Under the pieces are notes generated by a model. The model was given only the letters and a program-made list of their open reading frames with translations, did no database searches and was not told where the DNA came from. A DNA stretch of 57,797 bases from assembly GCA_017631035.1 (NCBI GenBank), contig JAGBUB010000032.1, positions 1 to 57,797 of the forward strand, in the 5' to 3' direction. Positions 16,664 to 25,769 of the stretch are shown piece by piece. This DNA is from Alistipes sp. (GTDB taxonomy: Bacteria > Bacteroidota > Bacteroidia > Bacteroidales > Rikenellaceae). The first letter of the stretch is position 1; each line of letters opens with the position of its first letter. Both the position numbers and the translations under genes were made by a program.

Positions 16664-16720
16664 TAAGGTGTTGTACATCAGCGCGTTTTGCCTATGGATT
16701 GCACCCCGAAATAATACAAA

Positions 16721-16748
16721 AAAAGAGTATCCTTCGGGATACTCTTTT
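16721..16748. terminator. Bidirectional terminator between folC and DUF3467
   Basis: 12-bp stem (AAAAGAGTATCC with GGATACTCTTTT), TTCG tetraloop, T-tracts on both strands. It serves convergent folC and the DUF3467 gene. Confidence 0.92.
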
Positions 16749-16778
16749 TCTTTTTCCGGAAGCCTTGCGGGCACCCTG

Positions 16779-17096
16779 CTACGCATTACCCATAGGGCCC
16801 ATATTCATTATGGGATCATCTGCCGAGGGCATATTGCGATGAATCTCAATCTTTGCAAAATTACTCTCGTAACGGGTTACATTCTCCTGCAACGAAAGCA
16901 GCAGGCGCTTGGCGTGTTCGGGGGTCAGTATGATGCGACTCTTGACGTTGGCCTTCTGCAGTCCGGGGAGTGCGGTGGCAAAGTCGATGATAAACTCCGA
17001 GGGCGAGTGCGAAATGATAGCCAAGTTGGAGTAGTGTCCCTCGGCTACCTGCTCGGGTAGGTTAATTTCCAAGCCTTGTTTCTGAAAGTCTGCCAT
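16779..17096 (-). CDS. DUF3467 family protein
   Basis: 105 residues. The core (AEGHYSNLAIISHSPSEFIIDF, then VKSRIILTPEHAKRLL) is the DUF3467 signature found widely in Bacteroidota. Small soluble protein of unknown function. Monocistronic, ending at the shared terminator with folC. A -7-like TATTTTTG lies at 17119-17126. Confidence 0.9.
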   Translation of the reverse strand: MADFQKQGLEINLPEQVAEGHYSNLAIISHSPSEFIIDFATALPGLQKANVKSRIILTPEHAKRLLLSLQENVTRYESNFAKIEIHRNMPSADDPIMNMGPMGNA

Positions 17097-17275
17097 AACT
17101 TATTTTTTAATACGAATACAAAAATACGATTAAATGCAACCTGGTGTGGGGTGGCGAAGTTAAAGTTTTCGATAATTTATTAACATTCTGCGAGTTTTAG
17201 CCACTCTCGCAGGCAATAATCACGCCACACGGTGCGATTATGGGTGTGGGGCTTTAATATTTCATATTAAATTCC

Positions 17276-17283
17276 TAACTTTG
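17276..17283 (+). promoter_or_regulatory. Candidate -7 box of the 17311-25392 gene run
   Basis: TAACTTTG with TTTA (17253-17256) 19 nt upstream, close to the -33 TTTG. It lies over a TTG that could otherwise be read as the start of the LysE-type gene, which argues for the ATG at 17311. Confidence 0.55.
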
Positions 17284-17310
17284 CACCTTGGAATTGAACT
17301 CAGCGGGAGT

Positions 17311-17973
17311 ATGATTGTAACAGCATTGGATATTTTCATTCGTGGTATGGGTGTTGGCTTGGCCTCGTCGATTACGGTGGGTCCTGTAGCCGTGTTGTGC
17401 ATCCAGCGCACATTGAGCAAGAATCGCCAATCGGGCTTGGCCTCGGGTTTGGGCGTTGCGTCGGCCGATATGATTATGGCCATCATCGCATTCTTCTTCT
17501 ACTCGATGTTGCAGACCCAGATTGAGGAGTACAGTGCCATTCTGCAAGTCATAGGCGGTATATTTGTGGTCATAGTGGGTGTTTACATCTTTTTCCAGAA
17601 CCCCGTGCCACAGATTCGTAAGAACCGTGCCGGCAAGAGCAACCTGTGGCAGGACTACTCGTCGATGTTTGTCTTCACGCTGGCCAACTTTGTGGTGGTT
17701 ATCCCCTATCTTTTGGCCTTCTTCGCTATGTTCAATGTGGGCCTTCAGGCCGATGGCGATATGGCGTCGCTGTTGCGTAGTTCGATGACCATCCTCGGCT
17801 TCTTTGCCGGTGCCGTTGCGTGGTGGGTGGGCCTTACGCTTACCATCGACTACTTCCGCCGCCGCTTCCGCCCACGCCATATGCTCACCATCAACCACGT
17901 GGCTGGAGTGATTATCGGCGTGCTGGGTGTATATACGATTATTTCAACCTTTTTTGATATTCTTCCCAAATAA
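17311..17973 (+). CDS. LysE/RhtB-type membrane exporter
   Basis: 220 residues starting MIVTALDIFIRGM, with about six membrane helices. The GVGLASSITVGPVAVLCIQRTL segment resembles the LysE family G-x-x-x-GP motif near the N-terminus. Members export amino acids or other small metabolites; substrate unknown. Start chosen at the ATG because the alternative TTG at 17281 falls in the promoter. Its stop overlaps the cmk ATG by 1 nt. Confidence 0.8.
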   Translation: MIVTALDIFIRGMGVGLASSITVGPVAVLCIQRTLSKNRQSGLASGLGVASADMIMAIIAFFFYSMLQTQIEEYSAILQVIGGIFVVIVGVYIFFQNPVPQIRKNRAGKSNLWQDYSSMFVFTLANFVVVIPYLLAFFAMFNVGLQADGDMASLLRSSMTILGFFAGAVAWWVGLTLTIDYFRRRFRPRHMLTINHVAGVIIGVLGVYTIISTFFDILPK

Positions 17974-18674
17974 TGGAACAAACCACTAAAAAGATAATTA
18001 TCGCCCTCGACGGCTTCTCGTCGTGTGGCAAGAGTACATTTGCCAAGGCTATCGCTGCCCGCCTGGGCTATATCTTCATCGACACAGGTGCTATGTATCG
18101 TGCCGTTACGCTTTATGCTCTGGAGCAGGGTGCTATCGGTGAGAATGGCGTCGACGAGGCAGCTGTGGTGCAACTCTTGCCCCAGATAAATATCTCGTTC
18201 CGCTTCAACGCAGAGCGTGGCGCCAGCGATGTATATGTCAACGGAGAGCTGGTCGAGGATAAGATTCGCTCTATCGAGGTGAGCAATGCCGTGAGCAGCG
18301 TGAGCTCGATTGGTGCCGTACGCGAAAAGCTGGTTGCTATGCAGCAGCAGATGGGTCGCGAGCGAGGCGTTGTGATGGATGGTCGCGATATCGGCACGGT
18401 GGTATTCCCCGATGCCGAACTCAAGATATTTATGACGGCTGAGGCCACCGTGCGTGCCCAGCGTCGCTATGCCGAGCTTACCGCCAAGGGCGACAATGTC
18501 ACCCTGGAGGAGATCCTAGAGAATGTCATCTCGCGCGACAAGGCCGATATGGAGCGTGCCATCTCGCCTCTGCGTCAGGCCGAGGATGCTGTGGTGCTCG
18601 ACAATAGCCATATGAGTGTCGAGGAGCAGATGGCGTGGTTTATGGAGCGATACGAGGCTATAGTAAATGCATAA
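17973..18674 (+). CDS. cmk: Cytidylate kinase
   Basis: 233 residues; phosphorylates CMP and dCMP. The P-loop is GFSSCGKST (about 14-22), followed by DTGAMYRAVT, the DGRDIGTVVFPDA motif and the lid region with RAQRRYAEL. The P-loop begins later than usual because of a short N-terminal extension. It is in a run with ispH, 3 nt apart. Confidence 0.95.
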   Translation: MEQTTKKIIIALDGFSSCGKSTFAKAIAARLGYIFIDTGAMYRAVTLYALEQGAIGENGVDEAAVVQLLPQINISFRFNAERGASDVYVNGELVEDKIRSIEVSNAVSSVSSIGAVREKLVAMQQQMGRERGVVMDGRDIGTVVFPDAELKIFMTAEATVRAQRRYAELTAKGDNVTLEEILENVISRDKADMERAISPLRQAEDAVVLDNSHMSVEEQMAWFMERYEAIVNA

Positions 18675-18677
18675 CCT

Positions 18678-19544
18678 ATGTATGTCGAGATAGATAAAAA
18701 TTCGGGATTCTGCTTTGGCGTGGTGCAGGCCATTTCAAAGGCCGAGACGGCGCTTCGCGAACTTGGTGGCGAGGTCTACTCGTTGGGCGATATTGTCCAT
18801 AACCGAGTGGAGGTGCAGCGCCTCGAGGAGTTGGGTCTGCGGACAGTTACTCACGACGATATGCCCAATCTGCAGGGCCGCGACCTGTTTATTCGAGCCC
18901 ACGGTGAGCCTCCCACGACCTACCGTCGTGCCGAGGAGTTGGGCATTCGCATTATCGATGCCACGTGTCCCGTTGTGGCGCAGTTGCAACGCAAGGTGGT
19001 GGCGGCGCACGAGCAGATGGCCGCAGTCGATGGTCAGGTGGTAATCCTTGGCAAGCGAGGTCACGCCGAGGTTGTGGGCCTGGCGGGTCAGGTCGACAAA
19101 CCCACCATCGTGGTGGAGCGTGAGGAGGATTTGCAGCAGATTGACTTCTCGCGTCCGATATTTTTCCTCTCGCAGACCACGCAGAGCTTGGCTCTGTTCT
19201 GGTCGCTGGCCGAGCGTATGAAGAGCCTTGTTGTCGACGAGGCGATGCTTACGGTGGATGATACCATCTGCCGCCGAGTATCGAATCGCGAGAAGGCGCT
19301 CAGCGAGTTTGTCACACGCTTCGATGTGGTTATCTTTGTTTGTGGCAAGAAGTCGAGCAATGGCCGTGTGCTCTTCAACGTATGTAGCCAGCACAATGCC
19401 CGCTGTTACAATATCGAGGAGGAGAGTGAGTTGCAGGCCGAGTGGTTCGACCAGTGCGAGAGTGTGGGCATATGCGGTGCAACCTCTACACCTGCGTGGC
19501 TTATGGAGCGTGTGGCTACAACGATTAGAGAGAAATTTGTTTAA
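18678..19544 (+). CDS. ispH: 4-hydroxy-3-methylbut-2-enyl diphosphate reductase
   Basis: 288 residues; the last enzyme of the methylerythritol phosphate pathway, making IPP and DMAPP. The three Fe-S ligands are visible at Cys12 (GFCFGV), Cys97 (ATCPVV) and Cys198 (DDTICRR), with GKRGHAEVVG and ICGATSTP also present. Located directly after cmk. Confidence 0.96.
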   Translation: MYVEIDKNSGFCFGVVQAISKAETALRELGGEVYSLGDIVHNRVEVQRLEELGLRTVTHDDMPNLQGRDLFIRAHGEPPTTYRRAEELGIRIIDATCPVVAQLQRKVVAAHEQMAAVDGQVVILGKRGHAEVVGLAGQVDKPTIVVEREEDLQQIDFSRPIFFLSQTTQSLALFWSLAERMKSLVVDEAMLTVDDTICRRVSNREKALSEFVTRFDVVIFVCGKKSSNGRVLFNVCSQHNARCYNIEEESELQAEWFDQCESVGICGATSTPAWLMERVATTIREKFV

Positions 19545-19564
19545 TTGAAATAAAACTTTTGATT

Positions 19565-20014
19565 ATGAGATATTTAGTGCGTTCGGCAAAATATTTTGCT
19601 GCTTTCTGCGTTTTGTATGTAGCTATTATCTGGATTAGCGTTAAGACCACCTCGTCGATGGACGTGAGCGTATGGGATTACATCGTTGCCACCTTTGCCA
19701 CCACACGAGGCAAATTGTTGGGTGTGGCCGTAGTGGTGTTGTCGGCACTCTATCCCCGTATGGGCTTTATGACGCGTCAGGTGCAGTGCGATATGACCGA
19801 GGAGCGTGATTTTATCCTGAGCATTTTTGCTGTGGCTGGCTTCACGCTTAAGGAAGAGAGCCAGGGCCGTATGGTCTTCAGGGCTGATAATATCCTGAGC
19901 CGCATCGTAATGTTGTTCGAGGATGAGATTGTAGTCGAGCAGAATGGTCCGAAGCTCGACATTACGGGCATTCGCCGCGCTGTGGCGAAGGTTATCTACC
20001 GTATGGGCCTATAG
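19565..20014 (+). CDS. Small membrane protein of unknown function
   Basis: 149 residues starting MRYLVRSAKY (a TTG two codons upstream is less likely). Two hydrophobic segments (about 11-29 and 52-66) are followed by a soluble C-terminal domain of about 80 residues. No recognised family. Position between ispH and the S41 protease in a tightly spaced run suggests cotranscription rather than a known role. Confidence 0.72.
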   Translation: MRYLVRSAKYFAAFCVLYVAIIWISVKTTSSMDVSVWDYIVATFATTRGKLLGVAVVVLSALYPRMGFMTRQVQCDMTEERDFILSIFAVAGFTLKEESQGRMVFRADNILSRIVMLFEDEIVVEQNGPKLDITGIRRAVAKVIYRMGL

Positions 20015-20030
20015 TGTAAAGCAAACGAGG

Positions 20031-21695
20031 ATGAAAAGAGAGAGAAAATATGGCCTAGTGGTGCTGGTTGCGGCTGTTGTTGCGACGGGCGTGTGGGCTA
20101 TGCGCGACGACTTCGGTCTGGGACGCAATATGGAGATTATGGTCAATATGATGCGCGAGCTATCGGTGCAGTATGTCGACGAGCTGTCGCCCGACGAGCT
20201 GATGCAGGATGGTGCCGTGGGTATGGTGCGTAATCTCGATCCCTACACCGAGTTTATGTCGGAGTCGGCAATGACCGATTTCGAGGTGCAGGCCACGGGT
20301 AAGTATGGCGGTATTGGTGCGACTATTCGTATGAAACGCGACAGTAGTGGCGTTGTCATCGCACAGCCCTACAAGGGTACTCCGTCGGATAAGGCCGGCT
20401 TGAAGATTGGTGACAAGTTCGTCACAATCGATGGCGAGGATGTTACCCGCGCCACCACCGAGCAGGTGTCGTCGAAACTCAAAGGCACTCCGGGCACAAC
20501 CGTTCGTCTGGGTGTTAAGCGTCTGATGACCGGTCAGGTCGAGGAGTTTGAGATTGAGCGTGCGCGCATCTCCATCTCGGGCGTACCCTATGCAGGCTAT
20601 GTGGCCGATGGCATAGGCTATATCCGCCATAGCGACTTCTCGGATGGCTGCTACGACGATATGCGAGCCGAGCTCGAGCGTCTGCGACAGGCGGGCGAGC
20701 TGAAGGGCCTCATTCTGGACTATCGCGACAATGGCGGTGGTAGTGTGGCCGAGGCGGTGAAGATTCTCTCGATGTTTCTGCCCAAGGGCTCCGAGGTGGT
20801 GAAGATGAAGGGCCGCACCGAGCGTGCCTCACACACCTATGTCACCGAGTCGAATCCCGTGTTGCCAGATCTTCCGCTTGTGGCACTTGTCAACTCTTCG
20901 TCGGCCTCGGCCTCGGAGATCGTTTGCGGTGCGTTGCAGGATATGGACCGTGCCGTGCTTATGGGCCAGCGTACCTATGGCAAGGGCTTGGTGCAGAGTG
21001 TAGTGCCGCTGGGCTATGAGAACTATCTGAAGCTCACTACCGCAAAGTATTATATCCCCTCGGGTCGTTGCGTGCAGCGCATCAACTATCAGGGCTCGGG
21101 CCGCGACGAGGATATCCCCGACTCGCTCATTACCGAGTTCCGTACGCGCAATGGCCGTAAGGTATACGATGGTAAGGGCCTGATGCCCGACGTGAAACTC
21201 GATACGGAGTATATCTCGACCTTTGCTGTGGTGTTGTACAATATGGGTTATATCGAGGATTTCCTCGACGAGTATATGCGTCGTCACCCCTCGCAGACAA
21301 TCGACAACAAGACATTCAATATCTCCGATGCCGACTATGCCGACTTTGTTGAGTTTATGTCTGACAAGGAGGTCCCCTACCAGTCGCAGACACGTCTGGC
21401 GCTGGAGATGTTGCAGCGCACCTCGAAGCAGGAGCGTTACGACGATGACTTTGCCGAGGAGATGGCTCTGCTGGAGTCGAAACTCAAGGACCAGAAGATG
21501 GATAACCTGCAGAACTATCGTGCCGAGATTGAGAATTTGCTCAATGCCGACATCGTTCTGCGCCACAACTACCAGCAGGGTGTAGTGGAGTATAATATCG
21601 CACGCGATAGTATGGTTATGCAGGCCATCGATATGTTGCGCGATAGTGAGCGTTACACTCGTATATTAAAGGAGCAGGATACAGAGAAAAACTAA
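20031..21695 (+). CDS. S41 C-terminal processing peptidase
   Basis: 554 residues from MKRERKYGLVVLVAAVV. The frame is open from 19944 but the earlier part overlaps the previous gene. One N-terminal membrane/signal segment, a PDZ domain (about 85-165, YGGIGATI to the GEDV region), then the S41 core with the catalytic Ser in the SSSASASE stretch (about residue 293) and Lys318 (TYGKGLVQS), the usual 25-residue spacing. Processes or degrades periplasmic proteins from their C-termini. A long helical C-terminal tail follows the core. Confidence 0.92.
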   Translation: MKRERKYGLVVLVAAVVATGVWAMRDDFGLGRNMEIMVNMMRELSVQYVDELSPDELMQDGAVGMVRNLDPYTEFMSESAMTDFEVQATGKYGGIGATIRMKRDSSGVVIAQPYKGTPSDKAGLKIGDKFVTIDGEDVTRATTEQVSSKLKGTPGTTVRLGVKRLMTGQVEEFEIERARISISGVPYAGYVADGIGYIRHSDFSDGCYDDMRAELERLRQAGELKGLILDYRDNGGGSVAEAVKILSMFLPKGSEVVKMKGRTERASHTYVTESNPVLPDLPLVALVNSSSASASEIVCGALQDMDRAVLMGQRTYGKGLVQSVVPLGYENYLKLTTAKYYIPSGRCVQRINYQGSGRDEDIPDSLITEFRTRNGRKVYDGKGLMPDVKLDTEYISTFAVVLYNMGYIEDFLDEYMRRHPSQTIDNKTFNISDADYADFVEFMSDKEVPYQSQTRLALEMLQRTSKQERYDDDFAEEMALLESKLKDQKMDNLQNYRAEIENLLNADIVLRHNYQQGVVEYNIARDSMVMQAIDMLRDSERYTRILKEQDTEKN

Positions 21696-21701
21696 TTACA
21701 G

Positions 21702-22877
21702 ATGAAGTTTTCGGGACTTAAAATATCGTTCCGCAGTCGTATCGTAGTCATCGTCATCGGTGTGGTTTTGGCCGCACTGTCGCTGGTCTACACCTATAAA
21801 CTTGCCGACATTCTGCGTCAGAAGGAGCAGAATGACGTTAATTTGTGGGTGGCTGCGATGGAGCGTGTGAGCCGTGAGGCCTTTGGCAACTATCTGGTCG
21901 ATCCGCTCATCTCGCACATCGTGAGTACGCATAACAACATCCCCTTCATTATTACCGATGAGGATCTCAACCTTGTGATGAGCAACCGCATCGACGAGGA
22001 TATCCTGAAGGACCCCGAGCGCTTCCGCCACAAACTCAACGAGCTGACCGAGGAGAACACTCCCCGCACGGTGCATCTAATGTGGCCGAGCAACCGTAGC
22101 CACATTATCTTCTATGGCCGCTCGGACCTGCTTACGGCGCTCTACTACTTCCCCTATGTGCAGTGGTTGATAATCTTCATATTCCTTATATTTACTTATA
22201 TAGCCTTGCAGTCCACCAAGCAGGATGAGCAAAATCGTGTATGGATTGGTCTGGCGAAGGAGACTGCCCACCAGTTGGGTACACCCATCACTTCGCTTCT
22301 GGGCTGGACCGAGGTGCTGCGCTCGATGGAGGTCGATGCGGCCGCTGTCGATGAGATGAATAAGGATCTGGTACACCTGATGAAGATTGTTGATCGCTTC
22401 TCGAAGATTGGCTCCGAGACAGTGCTTACGCCCAATAGCGTGAACGAGGTGGTAGGTGAGACGGTGATGTATTTCCACAAGCGTGTGCCTCGCAATGTGA
22501 CACTCTCGTATAATGGTCTTGCTATGGCTCCCGTGAAGGCCAACCTTAATGTGGCACTTTTCGAGTGGGTCGTTGAGAATCTGATGAAGAACTCACTCGA
22601 CGCTATGCAGGGTCACGGCGAGTTGGAGGTGCACCTCTCATCGAACGACAAATATGTATTTATCGATGTGAGCGATACGGGCAAGGGTATTCCGAAGAGC
22701 AACTGGAAACGTATCTTCGACCCCGGTTTTACAACCAAGACCCGTGGCTGGGGCTTGGGCCTCTCGCTTGCACGCCGTATTGTCGAGGATTACCACTTCG
22801 GCAAAATTGCTGTGGCCAAGAGTGAGGTGGGCCGTGGCACCACAATCCGTATAACGCTTAAACAGATCTTTGAATAA
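21702..22877 (+). CDS. Membrane sensor histidine kinase (orphan)
   Basis: 391 residues: membrane helix (about 13-32), periplasmic region of about 110 residues, second membrane helix (about 147-167), HisKA-like helix with phospho-acceptor His190 (KETAHQLGTP), then a HATPase domain with N box (ENLMKNSLDAM), G1 (DTGKGIP), F box (FDPGFTTKTRGW) and G2 (GLGLSLA). No response regulator gene lies nearby, so its partner is elsewhere. It starts 6 nt after the S41 protease and overlaps the next gene by 1 nt. Confidence 0.92.
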   Translation: MKFSGLKISFRSRIVVIVIGVVLAALSLVYTYKLADILRQKEQNDVNLWVAAMERVSREAFGNYLVDPLISHIVSTHNNIPFIITDEDLNLVMSNRIDEDILKDPERFRHKLNELTEENTPRTVHLMWPSNRSHIIFYGRSDLLTALYYFPYVQWLIIFIFLIFTYIALQSTKQDEQNRVWIGLAKETAHQLGTPITSLLGWTEVLRSMEVDAAAVDEMNKDLVHLMKIVDRFSKIGSETVLTPNSVNEVVGETVMYFHKRVPRNVTLSYNGLAMAPVKANLNVALFEWVVENLMKNSLDAMQGHGELEVHLSSNDKYVFIDVSDTGKGIPKSNWKRIFDPGFTTKTRGWGLGLSLARRIVEDYHFGKIAVAKSEVGRGTTIRITLKQIFE

Positions 22878-23869
22878 TGTCCCTCCAGCTTGATTCACTC
22901 TCTCGATCGGGTCTTGATACCCTCTCTGAGCGTGCGCTTCGTCGTCTGACGGATCGCTGGACGGGCGAATTGCACCCTGCCGATTCGTTGGCTACTCTTC
23001 CCGAGGATGGTCAGGTGGCTTCGGCTGAGACCTTTCGCACGATTGTCGAGGGGTGGCAGCGTTCGCGCGAGGTATATCACGATGGCACCGTCGAGATGGT
23101 TATGGGTAGCAGCTCGCATCTTGCCGATGGTGTTGCCGTAGGCGATGCGCTATCGCCCGCGCTGGCCGTTGCGGAGACTCAACTTGGCTCGGGAGCGTGG
23201 TGGTCGGCTGTGGAGTGGAGCGGCGAATTGTACAATTTGTTGGCAGTATTGCTCTTTTTGTACTATATATATTGTCTTTATCGCTATTATGACGATGTGG
23301 TGGCTCTGCTCGAGACCATTTTTAGTCGTCAGTCGGCATCGTCGGGACGTGTTGGCGAACGACGCCGAAGCGATATCTTCTACGGCTCGCTGGGAAAGTT
23401 GTTTCTGCTGGGAGTTTGCTTTGTGAGTGTGCTGACTGTGGGTGCATTTATGCACTACGATGTGCCCGTGCCGCAGTCGCTCATTATCTATCTGCCATTC
23501 GCCGTAGTGGCTCTGTTTCTGATGATTATCCTTGTGCAGAACCTGTTGCTGGGTCTTGTGGGAGTTGTTACACACTCGCTGGGTGAGGTGGCGGCACTGC
23601 TACGCATACGATTGTCCTACTTTGTGTTGGCTACGCTGTTGGCCGCACCGCTGTTGCTTGTTGCGATGGTGGGGCAGGGTGTCGATTATCGTGTGTGGCT
23701 CAACATTGGTTTTATTGCCATCGCTGTGTCAGTAATTTTGTTTGTGAGAGAGAGTATAGGCTTCTTTATTTCTAAAAAAGTTTCGATTTTGCATTGGATT
23801 TTGTACCTTTGCACCGTCGAAATTTTGCCGCTTAGTCTGTTATGGCAGGTGGCGGTTCGCCTGAGGTAG
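22877..23869 (+). CDS. DUF4271 membrane protein
   Basis: 330 residues. A soluble N-terminal part of about 110 residues precedes five to seven membrane helices. The C-terminal stretch KKVSILHWILYLCTVEILP is the signature of DUF4271, a Bacteroidota family. In many Bacteroidota this gene sits beside a hemD-like gene, as here; its function is unknown. It overlaps the histidine kinase by 1 nt. Confidence 0.88.
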   Translation: MSLQLDSLSRSGLDTLSERALRRLTDRWTGELHPADSLATLPEDGQVASAETFRTIVEGWQRSREVYHDGTVEMVMGSSSHLADGVAVGDALSPALAVAETQLGSGAWWSAVEWSGELYNLLAVLLFLYYIYCLYRYYDDVVALLETIFSRQSASSGRVGERRRSDIFYGSLGKLFLLGVCFVSVLTVGAFMHYDVPVPQSLIIYLPFAVVALFLMIILVQNLLLGLVGVVTHSLGEVAALLRIRLSYFVLATLLAAPLLLVAMVGQGVDYRVWLNIGFIAIAVSVILFVRESIGFFISKKVSILHWILYLCTVEILPLSLLWQVAVRLR

Positions 23870-23886
23870 TAATATAATAGAAAGTA

Positions 23887-24747
23887 ATGGTTAAGAAAGT
23901 ATTGGTTTCACAGCCGCGTCCTGCGGTTATTGAAAAGTCACCTTTTTACGATTTATCGACGAAGTATAGTGTAGAGGTTGATTACAAGCCCCTGATTAAA
24001 GTTGTAGGAGTAACATTGAAAGAGTTTCGTGCTCAACGCATCGAGATACTCGACCACACTGCTGTGATATTCACCTCACGCACGACTGTGGATAGTTTTT
24101 TCAAGATATGCGAGGAGGCTCGCATAACCGTTCCTGAGACAATGAAGTATATTTGCAACACCGAGGCTGTGGCTCTCTACTTGCAGAAATACATTGTCTA
24201 TCGCAAGCGTAAGATATCTTTTGCCGACGGCACATTCACTAATCTGTTGGAGCTCATCATCAAGCACAAGAGCGAGCGTTTCCTGCTTGCACTTAGTGAG
24301 CCTCACAAGCCCGAGTTGCCCGACACATTGGCAAAATTGAAGATGAATTTCGACCCCGTAATCTTGGCGCGTACCGTTGCGGCCGATATGACCGACGTAA
24401 CACCCGCCGACTACGACGTGATGGCGCTCTACTCGCCTTCTGATGTGAAGAGCGTTATGGAGCACTTCTCGGTGGAGCAGTTGCCCATCATTGCTACCTT
24501 CGGTGAAGCTACCCTGCGTGAGGCGCTGGAGGCCGGTATGAAGGTTAAGGCGTCGGCACCCTCGCCCGAGGCACCCTCGATGGCCAAGGCCCTCGACCTC
24601 TATATCGCAAAGGTAAAGAAGGGAGAGGATGTAGCCGAGGTGGAGATTCATACCGACGACGCCAAGGAAGAGTTTATCCGCACCCAGCAGAACAAGCTTG
24701 CCAAGAAGAGCCGCGTGCGTACAACCACCACAACCACAAAGAAATAA
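23887..24747 (+). CDS. hemD: Uroporphyrinogen-III synthase-like protein (HEM4 domain)
   Basis: 286 residues. Two-lobed HEM4-type protein: VLVSQPRP at the start, VIFTSRTTVDSFF in the first lobe, YDVMALYSPSDVKSV and PIIATFGEAT in the second. Uroporphyrinogen-III synthase closes hydroxymethylbilane in haem synthesis. These Bacteroidota proteins diverge strongly and some of their owners need external haem, so true enzyme activity is not certain. The last 40 residues are charged and end in a Thr/Lys repeat (low complexity). Followed 14 nt later by rnpA. Confidence 0.75.
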   Translation: MVKKVLVSQPRPAVIEKSPFYDLSTKYSVEVDYKPLIKVVGVTLKEFRAQRIEILDHTAVIFTSRTTVDSFFKICEEARITVPETMKYICNTEAVALYLQKYIVYRKRKISFADGTFTNLLELIIKHKSERFLLALSEPHKPELPDTLAKLKMNFDPVILARTVAADMTDVTPADYDVMALYSPSDVKSVMEHFSVEQLPIIATFGEATLREALEAGMKVKASAPSPEAPSMAKALDLYIAKVKKGEDVAEVEIHTDDAKEEFIRTQQNKLAKKSRVRTTTTTTKK

Positions 24748-24761
24748 CCATAAATAGCGTT

Positions 24762-25175
24762 ATGCCCGATTTTACTCTCCCACGCTCCGAGCGCCTGCGT
24801 TCGTTGAAGGCTATCCGTCGTATGTTTGGCGAGGGTAAGAGTGGCTTTGTCTACCCCTATAGATTTATCTATCTCGTTCATTCGCCCGAGCAGGCCGACT
24901 CTCAGGCGCACGAGGAGCCCGCGCACGAGCGCTGTGTGAATGTGATGTTCTCGGTGCCCAAGAAGTTCCACAAGCGCGCCAACCGTCGCAACCTGTTGAA
25001 GCGTCGCACGCGAGAGGCTTATCGACTGGGCCGTGAGACAATGTGCGAGAAGATTGCCCAGAGCGGATGCAGTGTCGATATGGCATTCATCTATTCAACC
25101 AAGGAGTGCCACACCTATAAAACCATCAACAATGCAGTGCAGCGAATTATGGCGCAAGTCGCAGAGCATCTTTAA
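24762..25175 (+). CDS. rnpA: Ribonuclease P protein component
   Basis: 137 residues, basic. Start [22 protein letters not shown] is typical; the RNR signature is present as [18 protein letters not shown]. Binds the 5' leader of pre-tRNA and supports the RNA subunit encoded at 3046. Overlaps yidD as in many bacteria, but rpmH is not adjacent. Confidence 0.95.
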   Translation: MPDFTLPRSERLRSLKAIRRMFGEGKSGFVYPYRFIYLVHSPEQADSQAHEEPAHERCVNVMFSVPKKFHKRANRRNLLKRRTREAYRLGRETMCEKIAQSGCSVDMAFIYSTKECHTYKTINNAVQRIMAQVAEHL

Positions 25176-25392
25176 GCGAGTGATGACCTGGCCATTGCTG
25201 TTACTGGTTCGATTTTACCAGTATTGCATCTCGCCCTTCACGCCACCCTCGTGTCGCTATGTGCCCACCTGCTCGCAGTATGCTATCGAGGCGCTTCGCA
25301 AGTATGGCCCGCTGAAGGGTTGCTGGCTAACACTCAAACGCTTGTTGCGTTGCCATCCGTGGGGAGGCAGTGGCTACGACCCTGTGCCGTAG
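25132..25392 (+). CDS. yidD: Membrane protein insertion efficiency factor YidD
   Basis: 86 residues if started at ATG 25132 ([20 protein letters not shown]), 69 if started at ATG 25183 ([14 protein letters not shown]). The longer form is chosen because the Trp/Lys-rich stretch before the helix resembles Bacteroidota homologues; the overlap with rnpA is 44 nt. The YidD core is clear: [29 protein letters not shown], and the terminal [13 protein letters not shown]. An amphipathic inner-membrane protein that aids YidC/Sec insertion. Confidence 0.9.
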   Translation: MQCSELWRKSQSIFKRVMTWPLLLLVRFYQYCISPFTPPSCRYVPTCSQYAIEALRKYGPLKGCWLTLKRLLRCHPWGGSGYDPVP

Positions 25393-25413
25393 CGCGAAAC
25401 ATACTATGATATA

Positions 25414-25450
25414 AACCGCATCAGTCAGCCGTGATTGATGCGGTTTTTTT
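25414..25450 (+). terminator. Terminator of the long gene run
   Basis: 10-bp stem (AACCGCATCA with TGATGCGGTT), 12-nt loop, seven T residues. It ends the run that starts at 17311. Confidence 0.9.
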
Positions 25451-25769
25451 CGCTACGCTTTGTGCGGATAACCGAAAAAGACCAGAATATAGTGGCAATA
25501 GCCGCTGAAAAAATTGGGCCAAAATGAGCCAAAACCAATAAAATGGCACTAATTTGATGGTAAATAGCTATTTATTTAAGCGGAAATGGTATTTTTTGAA
25601 AAACTATTGATACTTTTGTAGCATAATCCGCCTTAAACGTGGAATATCAGGGCATCAACGATAGTCAAAAAAATGTCGCGTAAATAAGTACTATTGACGT
25701 AGCCCGACATATTAGACTATAAACTTTGCAGCAGCCGCTAACGAGTGGTTGCAAAATGTGTGTTGTAAA
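25451..25769. other. 319-nt intergenic region before the BASS transporter
   Basis: No credible ORF or RNA gene seen. AT-rich. A -7-like TACTTTTG is at 25611-25618, but the nearest TTTG is only 12 nt upstream, so it is a weak promoter candidate with a leader of about 150 nt. A second weak candidate (TAAACTTTG) is near 25719-25727. Confidence 0.5.

Noticed and set aside
17281-17310. TTG start for the LysE-type exporter
   Set aside because: The TTG lies in the TAACTTTG promoter box; the ATG at 17311 gives a normal N-terminus.
17275-17898. 207-codon antisense frame to the LysE-type gene
   Set aside because: His/Gln-rich shadow of a membrane-protein gene with no motif.
25694-25723. TTGAC and TATAAA with an 18-20-nt spacer, a sigma-70-like promoter of the E. 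coli type
   Set aside because: Bacteroidota primary sigma factors use TAnnTTTG-type elements; the match is probably chance in AT-rich DNA.
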